DNA of 64,000 nt, taken from Mycolicibacterium novocastrense. Its GTDB lineage: Bacteria; Actinomycetota; Actinomycetes; Mycobacteriales; Mycobacteriaceae. Position 1 is the first letter of the stretch. Every line of letters starts with the position of its first letter. The translations under genes were made by a program, and so were the position numbers. Of this stretch, positions 9,010 through 17,344 are shown piece after piece. The notes beneath the pieces were generated by a model. The model was not told the origin of the DNA. It did no database searches and was given only the letters and a program-made list of their open reading frames with translations. The stretch covers positions 331,068 to 395,067 of the forward strand of contig NZ_BCTA01000028.1 in the NCBI RefSeq assembly GCF_001570485.1, written 5' to 3'.

Positions 9010-9115
9010 GACCCGTGGCCGACACACCCGATGAACCAAAACACGATGCCGCTAAAGCACTTTGACCACCCGCCAGTGGGCGTGATACGTCCGGCACTGA
9101 CAGTTCGGAGGCCTG

Positions 9116-10564
9116 ATGGAAGCAATCGATCCCGCCTACGGAGCCACGACGCTCCTGTTGATCGCTGCGGGGGCGGTGGCGGCCCTGCTGTTCTTGATCA
9201 TCAAGGTCAAACTGCACGCCTTCGTGGCGTTGGTGCTCGTCAGCGTGCTCACGGCACTTGCCGCGGGCATCCCGGTGGGCGATGTTCCCGACGCCATCAG
9301 CTACGGCTTTTCGAACACCCTCGGCTCGGTGGCGTTGCTCGTCGGCTTCGGCGTCATGCTCGGTCGGCTGCTCGAAGTCACCGGCGGCGCGCAGGTTCTC
9401 GCCGACACCCTGATCGCCCGATTCGGTGAGAAGCGGGCGCCGTTTGCGCTCGGCGTCGCCGCGCTGCTGTTCGGCTTCCCGATCTTCTTCGACGCCGGTC
9501 TGGTCGTATTCCTGCCCATCATCATGACCGTCGCCCGACGGTTCGGAGGATCGCTGCTGCTCTACGGTCTGCCCGCGGCGGGCGCATTCGCCGCCATGCA
9601 CGCCCTGGTGCCACCCCATCCGGGGCCGGTGGCCGCGGCCGAGGCACTCGGCGCGAGCATCGGCGTGACGCTCCTGGTCGGCGCTCCGGTCGCCGTATTG
9701 TCTTGGTACATCGGCGTACTGCTGGTTTCCCGGGTGATCGGGCGCCGCGTACACGTCGACGTTCCGACGGCGTTGTTCGGCGAAATGAACGGCGGAACAA
9801 CGAACTCCGAACCCGACGGTGCCGGCGACACCCCCGGCGGAACCGGCGCTAAAGGAGTGGCCACCGCGGCCCGAACCGTTCCGTCCTTCGCCTCCGTGCT
9901 CGGCGTGCTGCTTCTTCCGTTCGTGTTGATCTCGTTCAACACCGTTCTCGACACCCTTGTGACCGCGGGGATTTTGGAAGAGGACGCCACGTGGGTGCGC
10001 TACCTGATGTTGCTCGGCAACACGAGTGTTGCGCTGCTGATCACCGTGATCGTGGCGGCCGTGGTGTTGGGTCTGCGGCGGGGTCGGTCGATGGACGAAG
10101 TCAGCGCCCTCTACGACAACGCGCTCGGGCCCATCTGCTCGGTCATCTTGATCACCGGGGCCGGCGGCATGTTCGGCGGAGTGCTGCGGTTGAGCGGCAT
10201 CGGCAGCGCCCTGAGCGATTCCCTGTCGGGTCTGGGGATGTCGCTGATCGTCCAGGCCTTCATCATCGCGACGCTGCTGCGCGTGGCCCAGGGATCGGCC
10301 ACGGTCGCGATCACGACGACGGCCGGGCTGATCAGTGCCGCAGCCGCCGAGGCGAGCTTGGGCAGTCTTCACCTCACCCTGCTGGTCATCGCCATCGCCG
10401 CCGGATCGACCGTGCTCTCACACGTCAACGACTCGGGCTTCTGGCTGGTGAGCCGCTTCTTCGGGATGGACGTCAAGACCACGCTGAAGACGTGGACGGT
10501 CATGGAGACCACGCTTGGCCTCACCGCATTCGCGTTCAGCCTTGTTGTGTGGCTGGTGATCTGA
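9116..10564 (+). CDS. gntP: Gluconate:H+ symporter, GntP family
   Basis: Integral membrane permease of 482 residues with about 12-14 hydrophobic segments. The family motifs HALVPPHPGPVAAAEALGA and the C-terminal HVNDSGFWLVSRFFGM are clear, the latter being nearly invariant in GntP/GntT transporters. A polar Gly/Thr-rich insert (about residues 225-255) forms a cytoplasmic loop. Context (gntR, gntK) supports gluconate as substrate; related sugar acids cannot be excluded. Confidence 0.93.
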   Translation: MEAIDPAYGATTLLLIAAGAVAALLFLIIKVKLHAFVALVLVSVLTALAAGIPVGDVPDAISYGFSNTLGSVALLVGFGVMLGRLLEVTGGAQVLADTLIARFGEKRAPFALGVAALLFGFPIFFDAGLVVFLPIIMTVARRFGGSLLLYGLPAAGAFAAMHALVPPHPGPVAAAEALGASIGVTLLVGAPVAVLSWYIGVLLVSRVIGRRVHVDVPTALFGEMNGGTTNSEPDGAGDTPGGTGAKGVATAARTVPSFASVLGVLLLPFVLISFNTVLDTLVTAGILEEDATWVRYLMLLGNTSVALLITVIVAAVVLGLRRGRSMDEVSALYDNALGPICSVILITGAGGMFGGVLRLSGIGSALSDSLSGLGMSLIVQAFIIATLLRVAQGSATVAITTTAGLISAAAAEASLGSLHLTLLVIAIAAGSTVLSHVNDSGFWLVSRFFGMDVKTTLKTWTVMETTLGLTAFAFSLVVWLVI

Positions 10565-10606
10565 CCCCGACATGTTGCGGGTCAACCGTGTCGACCGCTG
10601 TGACGG

Positions 10607-11089
10607 TCAGCCTTTGACGACTTGCGTGCCGCCCGCGAGTTCATCGTGCTTGCCCTGCTTGGTCGGGCTGCCGCTGATGGTGACGGCGATGACGATGATC
10701 GCGATGACGCCGAGCAATCCGCCGACGAACGGGATGATCGGAAGCAGCGTCCACGAGTTGCGAATGGCCGCCTGCGCGGCGGTCGGCTTGGCGGCCCCGC
10801 CGGGACCGCGAACGGTCAGGCCGAGGATCTTCTTCCCCGGTGTCGAGCCCGTACCGGCCTCGAACGCGAGGAAGTAGACGAACATCAAGCCGCCGGTGAA
10901 GAAGCCGGTGACCATGATGTTGGAGGCGGTATCGGTGAGGAAGGCCAACAGCCAGCTCACGATTCCGACGAGGATGCCGTCGATGATCCGGGCGAGCCAA
11001 CGCAGGAGCAGGCCGCCCGGCTGACCGCCGCCCGCCGGATAGCCGCCGCCGTACTGATCCGGCTGGGGTCCGAGATTTCCGCTAGTCAT
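10607..11089 (-). CDS. RDD family membrane protein
   Basis: About 160 residues: a Gly/Pro/Gln-rich cytoplasmic N-terminus, then the RDD domain with LARIIDGILVG (the Arg-Asp signature), a GSTPGKKILGLTV motif between membrane helices, and a final hydrophobic segment. RDD proteins are usually of unknown function. The ATG at 11089 is preferred over a TTG at 11098. It is near, but not coupled to, the DoxX gene. Confidence 0.85.
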   Translation of the reverse strand: MTSGNLGPQPDQYGGGYPAGGGQPGGLLLRWLARIIDGILVGIVSWLLAFLTDTASNIMVTGFFTGGLMFVYFLAFEAGTGSTPGKKILGLTVRGPGGAAKPTAAQAAIRNSWTLLPIIPFVGGLLGVIAIIVIAVTISGSPTKQGKHDELAGGTQVVKG

Positions 11090-11150
11090 CCGAGTCAATG
11101 TACCGGCGTCCCCAGCGGATCAGGGGCGCTTTCGTTCGCTTGGTGGACAG

Positions 11151-12092
11151 TCAGCGAAGCTTGCGCTGCTGGCGCTTGGCCTGCTTGCGGGCCTGCTTGC
11201 GTGTCGTCTCGGCCTGTTTGCGTGCCGTGTCGGCCTGCTTGCGTGCGGTCTCGGCCAGCTCCGCCGCGCGCCCCCGCGCCGTCTCCGCCAGTTCGGGCGC
11301 GCGGTCGCGGGCGACGTCGGCCCACTCCGAGCCCCGCTCCCGCGCGACATCGGCGAGCACCGACCCGCGTTTGCGCGCCACCTCAGCGAGCTCGGGTCCG
11401 CGCTCGCGGGCAACCTCGGCCAGTTCGGCGCTGCGTTTGCGCGCCCGCTCGGCGAGTTCGGGTCCGCGCTCGCGGGCGACCTCGGCCAGTTCGGCGCCAC
11501 GTTCGCGGGCGACGTGGGCGAACTCGCGGCCGCGTTCGGCGCCGACCTGCAGACCGTGACCGACCTTGTCGGCCAACGCGCTGTCGGTCAGAGCGCCACC
11601 GGCCGCCGCCCCGACGGGCAGCGCCGTGGTGACCGCTTCGGACACCTTGTGTGCCGCGCGTCGGCCGCGCCAGCCGATCGAGGGTTTGCCCTCAGTGTCG
11701 ACCGCGGCGATGATCAGCCCACCGATCAGGCTCACGTCGGTGATGAACGCACGCCGTTCTTCGGCTTTGCGCTGGGGGTCTGTCTCACTCCAGAACGTAT
11801 GTCCGCCAAGGCTGCCCGGCACCACGCTGAGTGCGAGCGCGGCGGAGGCGAGTCGGGGGAGTTTGCCGGTGGCCAGCAGCAGGCCACCGCCGATCTGGAC
11901 GGCGGCCGTGGCACGGGCGACGGTCTCGGCGTTGGTCGGAACGTTGGTGCCGACCGGGTCCGGCAGTTTGCTCAAACCCTCGAGTGTCGGGCGTGCGGCG
12001 TCGGCCGCGGGTTTCGGGCTGCGTAGGGCCTCGACGCCTCTGGCGATGAAGGCTGCTGACAGCATCGGGCGCGCGATACGTCGAATCAACAT
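11151..12092 (-). CDS. DoxX-family membrane protein with a long 11-residue-repeat tail
   Basis: The N-terminal ~180 residues carry the DoxX fold (MLIRRIARPMLSAAFI, then hydrophobic segments around ATAAVQIGGGLLLATGKL and LIGGLIIAA). This is followed by about 100 residues of nine 11-residue repeats of the form VARERGPELAE, and a basic Lys/Arg/Gln-rich end (KQARKQAKRQQRKLR). The repeats are strongly charged and predicted helical. ATG at 12092 is taken as the start; the upstream extension to 12125 is not DoxX-like. Function unknown; the tail could bind the membrane surface, nucleic acid or a partner. Confidence 0.82.
   Translation of the reverse strand: MLIRRIARPMLSAAFIARGVEALRSPKPAADAARPTLEGLSKLPDPVGTNVPTNAETVARATAAVQIGGGLLLATGKLPRLASAALALSVVPGSLGGHTFWSETDPQRKAEERRAFITDVSLIGGLIIAAVDTEGKPSIGWRGRRAAHKVSEAVTTALPVGAAAGGALTDSALADKVGHGLQVGAERGREFAHVARERGAELAEVARERGPELAERARKRSAELAEVARERGPELAEVARKRGSVLADVARERGSEWADVARDRAPELAETARGRAAELAETARKQADTARKQAETTRKQARKQAKRQQRKLR
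11250..11546 (-). repeat. Tandem 33-bp coding repeats (nine 11-residue units)
   Basis: Nine consecutive 33-bp units inside the DoxX gene encode variants of VARERGPELAE: positions 2-5 vary as ARER, ARKR or ARDR, and the unit ends ELAE, VLAD or EWAD. The eleven-residue periodicity is that of hendecad coiled coils and apolipoprotein-like amphipathic helices. Confidence 0.85.
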
Positions 12093-12131
12093 GGGCCAGG
12101 TGTTCCCAGGCGAACAGGGGCGCAAACGTCG

Positions 12132-12635
12132 TTACGAGGCATTCGGGGGAGTGCGGTGTCGCAGAGGCACGAGATACCAGAACACGACGAGCGCGACCAG
12201 GACGCCGCCGCCGGCGATCCATGCCGCCACCCGGTCGGCGACGGCGTCGAAGATGATCGTCGCCACGCCGGCGAGCGCGACGCCGAGGAGCAGCGTGCCG
12301 GTGATGGCGAATGCATGCGCGGTCGAGACCAGGGTGTCCATGCGGTGTCTGCGGAACAACAACCGATGCATGCTGACCGGAGCGATGAGCAGGGTTGTCG
12401 CTCCGATCGAGCAGGCCACCGTCACGAGATAGACGATCCGCATGAGCTCGTCCAGCTCGGAGAAGTTGTCGGTGAACGGCAAGATCAGCAGGAAGCCGGT
12501 GAGCAGCTGCACGCCCGTCTGAGCGACCCGTAACTCCTGCAGCAGGCTCGACCAATTACGGTCCAACCGTTGGGCTTCCGTCTCATTGCGTCGGTAGCCC
12601 TCCGGCATGTCCGGATCCAGACGCTCGAGGTCCAC
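12132..12635 (-). CDS. DUF6328 family membrane protein
   Basis: Actinobacterial protein of 167 residues with the conserved N-terminal segment LLQELRVAQTGVQLLTGFLL, followed by four predicted transmembrane helices (about residues 43-60, 75-95, 110-130, 138-158). Start is GTG at 12635. It lies 39 bases upstream of the DoxX gene on the same strand, so the two may be co-expressed. Function unknown. Confidence 0.8.
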   Translation of the reverse strand: MDLERLDPDMPEGYRRNETEAQRLDRNWSSLLQELRVAQTGVQLLTGFLLILPFTDNFSELDELMRIVYLVTVACSIGATTLLIAPVSMHRLLFRRHRMDTLVSTAHAFAITGTLLLGVALAGVATIIFDAVADRVAAWIAGGGVLVALVVFWYLVPLRHRTPPNAS

Positions 12636-12707
12636 ACCTGATTCTGGCAGGCGGTGCCGCGGCCGGTGGACCGAAAGGCGGTATCCGCCCGCCCTGGGCC
12701 CCGGCGG

Positions 12708-13304
12708 TCACGGAACTCGCGGATGGATGAAGACACCGTCGGCTTCCACGGTGACGCCGTCGGCGTCGGCGATATGCCCCACGGCGAAGGTCTTGGCGCC
12801 CTCGAGCCGTTCGACCCAGGCCTCCGCGCGCAGCGGGTGGCCGAGCCGGGTTCCCCGCCGGTAGCGCGTGGTCAGCGTGCCCGTCACCGCGGGCTTACCC
12901 GGTTTGTGCGCCGTGGCGCCGAGCACGTGGTCGAGCAGCATCGCGCAGACGCCACCGTGGACATGTCCCGGAGGGCCCTCGAACGCGGCGCCGAGCGTGA
13001 ACTCGGCCCATACTCGGCCGTCGGTGTCGTGGTGGACCTTCAGCGGCGGGGCGGCCGGGTTGCGCAGCCCGATGACGACGTTGCCCCACACCATCGCTTC
13101 GCCGTCGCGGGTATGTTGCAGACCGAACGAGCCATCGACCAGCGATGCGCTGAGTTCGTCACTTGCGCAATCGATTCTGTTCTTGACTGCTTCGACGGTC
13201 GCTGCGTCCGCTGTCGTGCGGATCGTGATGTCGACGAGTCGGCGTACCGACTGCGCCAAGGGTTCGTACACGGCGCGCAGATCGTCGAGTTCGGAGCCGG
13301 CCAT
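12708..13304 (-). CDS. Hot-dog-fold PaaI/YiiD-type thioesterase
   Basis: A 198-residue protein whose C-terminal ~120 residues form a hot-dog acyl-CoA thioesterase domain. The segment FEGPPGHVHGGVCAMLLDHVLG carries the conserved His/Gly and acidic residue of the PaaI family, and LTTRYRRGTRLGHPL is the second strand block. The start at ATG 13304 (MAGSELDDLRAVYEPL) gives a compact protein; the longer frame to 13484 would run into the PadR gene. Substrate unknown. Confidence 0.82.
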   Translation of the reverse strand: MAGSELDDLRAVYEPLAQSVRRLVDITIRTTADAATVEAVKNRIDCASDELSASLVDGSFGLQHTRDGEAMVWGNVVIGLRNPAAPPLKVHHDTDGRVWAEFTLGAAFEGPPGHVHGGVCAMLLDHVLGATAHKPGKPAVTGTLTTRYRRGTRLGHPLRAEAWVERLEGAKTFAVGHIADADGVTVEADGVFIHPRVP

Positions 13305-13403
13305 GGGTTCAGCGTGCGTAAGCCTCGGCGCCGCCGCAAGGCGACATCCCGGCCAGTGGTGCGTCGAACGAGCGGTGTGAGCTGGCGTTGTTAGGCTAGG
13401 CAA

Positions 13404-14072
13404 ATGGCGAAAAGCACGTCCGACGCGAAGCCGAATCTGGCCGCGACCAGTTGGGCGCTGCTGGGTCTGATGTCGTATGAACAAGAGGTCTCCGGCTACG
13501 ACATCCGCAAGTGGACTGAATGGACCATGCGCTTCTTCTACGGGAGCCCCGCCTACAGTCAGATCTACTCTGAACTGAAGAAGTTGGAGCGCTTGGGATT
13601 GCTGACCTCACGCGTCGAGAACACCGGTGGTACGCGCAATCGCCGACTGTACAAAATCACGCCTGCCGGTCTCGACGCGGTGCGCCGGTGGGCCAACGAA
13701 GCGCCGGTGGACCCGCCTGTCCTCAAGCACAGCCCGCTGCTCCGGGTGACATTCGGCCACCTGACAAAACCTGAGCGGCTCAAGGAAATCCTCCACGAGC
13801 ACGTCGCGTACGCAGACGCCATGCAGCGTGAAGCCGCAAAGGATGCGAAGTGGGCGGGCGTGGAATCGTCGTGGGCCTATGCCAAAATCGCTCTGCAATG
13901 GGCCGAAAGGTACTACGCGTCCGAGCGTGAGCTGGCATTGAAGATGCTCAAGGAGCTCGACGAGGCGGAAGCCGCCTTCGCTGATGCCGGTATCGAGAGC
14001 GGTGACCAGATTCCTTGGCCCACACCGGAATACTGGTACGAGATCGAGAAGAAAGCCGAGGCCGACGACTGA
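13404..14072 (+). CDS. PadR-family transcriptional regulator
   Basis: The N-terminal winged helix-turn-helix (about residues 15-85: WALLGLMSYEQEVSGYDIRK and YSQIYSELKKLERLGLL) and the C-terminal helical dimerisation region rich in Glu/Lys fit PadR group 1, which responds to aromatic or drug-like ligands. Length 222. It ends 4 bases before the stop of the convergent KstD-like gene and is divergent from the thioesterase. It sits at the edge of the catabolic island and might regulate it, but no PadR operator was identified. Confidence 0.85.
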   Translation: MAKSTSDAKPNLAATSWALLGLMSYEQEVSGYDIRKWTEWTMRFFYGSPAYSQIYSELKKLERLGLLTSRVENTGGTRNRRLYKITPAGLDAVRRWANEAPVDPPVLKHSPLLRVTFGHLTKPERLKEILHEHVAYADAMQREAAKDAKWAGVESSWAYAKIALQWAERYYASERELALKMLKELDEAEAAFADAGIESGDQIPWPTPEYWYEIEKKAEADD

Positions 14073-14076
14073 CCGG

Positions 14077-15780
14077 TCAGCGGTCGGCGGCGTCCGCGGC
14101 GGCGATGTAGCCGTACACCAGGCCCTGCGCGATCGTCGCGCCCGCGCCGGGATAGGTGGCGCCGAACGCGTTGGCTGCGGTGTTGCCGATCGCATACAGC
14201 CCATCGATGGCGCCGCCGTCCTCTCGCAGTACCCGGGCGCGGTCGTCGACGCGCAGGCCGCCGCACGTGCCGAGGTCGCTCAGGACCATCTTGACGGCGT
14301 AGAAGGGGCCGCGATTCAGCGGGCGCAGGTTCGGGTTCGGCGTGACCGTCGGGTCGCCGTAGTAGCGGTCGTAGGCGCTGGCTCCTCGCAGGTAGTCCGG
14401 ATCGACGCCCGCACCGGCGTTTTCGTTGAAGCGCTGGACGGTCGAGGTCAGGGCCGACTGGTCCAGGCCCATCTTGGGTGCGAGTGCGGCGATCGACTCG
14501 GCACGATGCGCGATGCCGGCGTCATACCACCTCTTGGGGATCGCCATCCGGGGGAACAGTTCGGCGGCAAAGACATAGCTGTTGCGATACCCCTGATCGA
14601 AGACGATCCACATCGTCTCGACCGGATTTCCCGCGCGTTCCCGCTCGAGGATCCGCTGCCCGAACGACATGTAGTCGGTCGCCTCGTTGACGAAGCGATT
14701 TCCGCTCTGGTCGACGATGAGCGATCCGGGAAGCGACCGTTCGGCTAGCATGACCTTCGGGTCGGCACCGGGCAGCGCGGCGACGGCGGGGAACCACCAC
14801 GCCTGATCCATGAGATCGGTTGCGGCCCCGATGTCTTGGGCGATACGGATGGCATCGCCGGTGTTGGTTTCGGCTCCCAGGCTGGCGTGCTCGCCGAGTT
14901 GCTCCGACTGGAACTTCCACCGCATGTCCATCTGGTGGTCGAAACCACCCGCGGCGAGCACCACACCGCGGCGCGCGGACACGGTGACGTCGGTGCCGCC
15001 GTGGCTCAGCACCACGCCGCTCACCCGGTCGCCGTCGGTGAGGAGCCGAAGCAGCGCGGTGTCGGTCCAGACGGGGATGCCCGCGCGCAGGACACCGGCG
15101 AAGAGACCGGCGGCCAGCGCCTGACCCCCGGCGACGTATCGCCGCTTGAGAAGCAGACCGCCCACACCCTGGCCGAGGCGCTTGGCGACCACCGGCAGAC
15201 CCTTTCGCGGCATCCGCGACATCAGGTTCAGCCATCGATAGTCCGCGCCGGTGGTCGGGATCGGAACCTTGGCTTCCATCACGCCGGGCCGCAGGCGTGT
15301 TCGGTACCGGCCCAGAATCGCCGAATCGAGGGGCCGGCATTCGCACGTGCGCCCGACAGCGGAGCCGCCGGGTGCCTCGGGGTGGTAGTCCGAGTACTCC
15401 TTGGCCCAGAACAGCCGCATGGGCGTTGTGCGCCGCAGAAGTTCGACCGTCGCGCCGATGTTGGCCACGAACGCGTCCGACCGCTGGGTGTCGGCGGTCC
15501 CGCCCACCACGGCGTCGAGGTACGTCTTCGCCCGCTCCGCGGTGTCGGCGCCGCCGGCACCGTTGATCACCGCGCTCGCCGGCAGCCACAGCGCCCCGCC
15601 GGAGCGGGCGGTCGAACCTCCGACATAGGTCGATTTCTCGACGATGAGCACGGACAGGCCGCGCTCGTGGGCGGCAAGGGCGGCAGTCATACCGGTGCCC
15701 GAACCGACCACCACCAGATCGACGGTCGTATCGGCTATCGGCAACCCGTCCGGGATCGTTGCCCCGTGTGCGCTAGTCAC
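14077..15780 (-). CDS. kstD: FAD-dependent 3-ketosteroid dehydrogenase (KstD-like)
   Basis: Flavoprotein of 567 residues in the 3-ketosteroid delta-1-dehydrogenase family, which desaturates ring A of 3-ketosteroids and, with KshA, triggers ring-B opening. The FAD-binding start DLVVVGSGTGMTAALAAHERG (about 22-42) and STARSGGALWLP follow family form. FYAVKMVLSDLGTCGG near the C-terminus matches the region carrying the catalytic Tyr and Gly of KstD, and the closing IGNTAANAFGATYPGAG is typical. GTG start at 15780. A delta-4(5-alpha) dehydrogenase relative is possible. Divergent from kshA with a palindromic operator between them. Confidence 0.85.
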   Translation of the reverse strand: MTSAHGATIPDGLPIADTTVDLVVVGSGTGMTAALAAHERGLSVLIVEKSTYVGGSTARSGGALWLPASAVINGAGGADTAERAKTYLDAVVGGTADTQRSDAFVANIGATVELLRRTTPMRLFWAKEYSDYHPEAPGGSAVGRTCECRPLDSAILGRYRTRLRPGVMEAKVPIPTTGADYRWLNLMSRMPRKGLPVVAKRLGQGVGGLLLKRRYVAGGQALAAGLFAGVLRAGIPVWTDTALLRLLTDGDRVSGVVLSHGGTDVTVSARRGVVLAAGGFDHQMDMRWKFQSEQLGEHASLGAETNTGDAIRIAQDIGAATDLMDQAWWFPAVAALPGADPKVMLAERSLPGSLIVDQSGNRFVNEATDYMSFGQRILERERAGNPVETMWIVFDQGYRNSYVFAAELFPRMAIPKRWYDAGIAHRAESIAALAPKMGLDQSALTSTVQRFNENAGAGVDPDYLRGASAYDRYYGDPTVTPNPNLRPLNRGPFYAVKMVLSDLGTCGGLRVDDRARVLREDGGAIDGLYAIGNTAANAFGATYPGAGATIAQGLVYGYIAAADAADR

Positions 15781-15822
15781 AAGCCATCAACGTAGAGCGG
15801 ATGCGAGCGGACCGGTATCGAT

Positions 15823-15839
15823 GTCCTGATGAGCGGAAC
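15823..15839. promoter_or_regulatory. Island palindrome site (kstD/kshA)
   Basis: GTCCTGATGAGCGGAAC: half-sites GTCCTG and CGGAAC around the spacer ATGAG. It matches the island consensus GTTCCG-NTNAN-CGGAAC and lies between the divergent KstD-like and KshA genes. Confidence 0.65.
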
Positions 15840-15881
15840 AGAACCGTGAACGGGCCCGGTGAGCAGTGCTAGAACAGCGGT

Positions 15882-17021
15882 ATGACGATGGACACCGATA
15901 TCGAGGTCCGCCAGATCGAGGCGGAGGCCGCGCCGTCGCGGTTCGCCCGAGGCTGGCATTGCCTGGGGCTGGTCAGAGATTTCGGTGACGGTAAGCCGCA
16001 TCAGGTTTTCGCGTTCGGCAAGAAGCTGGTGGTGTTTCGCGGCGGCGACGGCCACCTCAACGTTTTGGACGGGTATTGCCGCCACATGGGCGGCGACCTG
16101 AGCCAGGGCGAGGTCAAGGGCGACGAGATCGCATGCCCGTTCCACGACTGGCGCTGGGGCGGCGACGGCCGGTGCAAGAAGGTGCCCTACAGCAAGCGGG
16201 TACCGCGGCTGGCCCGCACCGCGACGTGGACCACGCTCGAACAGGACGGCATGTTGTTCATCTGGAACGACCCGGAGGGCAACCCGCCGCCACCGGAGGT
16301 CACGATCCCGCGCATCGAAGGTGCGACGAGCGATGAGTGGACCGACTGGCACTGGTACACGACCGTGGTCAACGCCAACTGCCGCGAGATCATCGACAAC
16401 GTCGTCGACATGGCCCACTTCTTCTACATCCACGGATCGCTGCCGACGCATTTCAAGAACATCTTCGAAGGTCATGTCGCGACGCAGTACATGAACAGCG
16501 CGGGACGGCCGGATCTCGGTGAGCCCGGGCCGACGCAGATGCTCGGAACCACCTCGGTCGCATCGTATTTCGGGCCGTCGTTCATGATCGACGATCTGAC
16601 GTACCACTACACCGACGTCGACCACATGACGGTGCTGATCAACTGCCACTATCCGATCGACCAGGACTCCTTCGTGCTGCAGTACGGGATCATCGTCAAG
16701 AAGTCCGAGACCCTGCCCGACGACCTCGCGATGCAGACGGCGATCGGCCTCGGCGACTTCGTCAAGATGGGCTTCGAGCAGGACGTCGCGATCTGGAAGA
16801 ACAAGGCCCGCATCGACAACCCGCTGTTGTGCGAGGAGGACGGGCCGGTCTACCAACTGCGTCGCTGGTATGAGCAGTTCTATGTCGACGTCGCCGACGT
16901 GACCCCCGACATGGTGGATCGCTTCGAGTACGAGATCGACACCACCCGGCCGCGTGAAGAGTGGATGAAGATCGTGGAAGCCAACATCGCCGCGCGGGAC
17001 GCCGTCACGAGCGCGGGATGA
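15882..17021 (+). CDS. kshA: 3-ketosteroid 9-alpha-hydroxylase, oxygenase component
   Basis: Rieske non-haem iron oxygenase of 379 residues that hydroxylates C9 of androstenedione-type steroids. Rieske ligands are Cys66, His68, Cys85 and His88 (CRHMGGD and CPFHDWRW). The mononuclear iron motif NVVDMAHFFYIHG supplies Asp176, His179 and His184, and is the form seen in KshA. It needs electrons from a KshB-type reductase, which is absent here; the [2Fe-2S] ferredoxin at 39991 is a possible donor. It overlaps the next small gene by ATGA. A KshA paralogue of altered substrate range is likely. Confidence 0.92.
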   Translation: MTMDTDIEVRQIEAEAAPSRFARGWHCLGLVRDFGDGKPHQVFAFGKKLVVFRGGDGHLNVLDGYCRHMGGDLSQGEVKGDEIACPFHDWRWGGDGRCKKVPYSKRVPRLARTATWTTLEQDGMLFIWNDPEGNPPPPEVTIPRIEGATSDEWTDWHWYTTVVNANCREIIDNVVDMAHFFYIHGSLPTHFKNIFEGHVATQYMNSAGRPDLGEPGPTQMLGTTSVASYFGPSFMIDDLTYHYTDVDHMTVLINCHYPIDQDSFVLQYGIIVKKSETLPDDLAMQTAIGLGDFVKMGFEQDVAIWKNKARIDNPLLCEEDGPVYQLRRWYEQFYVDVADVTPDMVDRFEYEIDTTRPREEWMKIVEANIAARDAVTSAG

Positions 17022-17293
17022 CCGTCCGCCAGGACAACCGCCTCGCCGACGCACCGATGACGTCGGTGACGTGCCGGCTCTGCGCGGCAAGCGTTCTGGT
17101 GCGCAAGAGCACCTGGCAACAGACCAGCGTGCAGTGGGACAGCGAGTCCACCACCAGATGTCATCAGCGCAGAGACGCCGACGCCATCCACGCGCACGAC
17201 GGCAGGCCGTTTCTCGTGTGTTTCGAACTCAGGGATTCGATCGAGGAGGCAGCGCGCCGCGGTGCGCTGCCGATCGTCGACGAAACCGAGTGA
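17018..17293 (+). CDS. Small Cys-containing protein coupled to kshA, unknown function
   Basis: A 91-residue protein translated from an ATG that overlaps the kshA stop (ATGA, 17018-17021), hence tight translational coupling. A CRLC pair (Cys19, Cys22), Cys48-His49 and Cys68 could form a metal site. The rest is polar, with FLVCFELRDSIEEAARR as a possible helix. No known domain recognised. Coupling suggests a KshA assembly or electron-transfer accessory, but this is inference. Confidence 0.7.
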   Translation: MTVRQDNRLADAPMTSVTCRLCAASVLVRKSTWQQTSVQWDSESTTRCHQRRDADAIHAHDGRPFLVCFELRDSIEEAARRGALPIVDETE

Positions 17294-17297
17294 TCTC

Positions 17298-17334
17298 GGT
17301 GCTCTAACAGTCGCTCAGCGACTGTTAGAGCACC
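17298..17334. terminator. Perfect hairpin between convergent genes, copy 1
   Basis: Arms GGTGCTCTAACAGTCGC and GCGACTGTTAGAGCACC pair over 17 bases with loop TCA. It sits between the stops of the kshA partner and the gene at 17345 and can act on both strands. There is no U-tract. The same element recurs at 30902-30938, including the trailing CAAATC. Confidence 0.85.
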
Positions 17335-17344
17335 CAAATCCCGC

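Noticed and set aside
8864..10372. Long open frame antisense to the gluconate permease
   Set aside because: Highly polar, His/Arg/Gly-rich, no domain; the plus-strand GntP is unambiguous.
11250..11546. CRISPR-like array
   Set aside because: The 33-bp periodicity has no unique spacers and is within a coding frame as an 11-residue repeat.
13347..13363. Further copy of the island palindrome by padR
   Set aside because: CCCGGCCAGTGG keeps one half-site, but the spacer T and the right half are poor. Too weak to list; it may be degenerate.
15870..15884. KstR-type operator before kshA
   Set aside because: Only the half-site TAGAAC is present, followed by a poor second half overlapping the start codon. 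No full TNNAACNNGTTNNA was seen.
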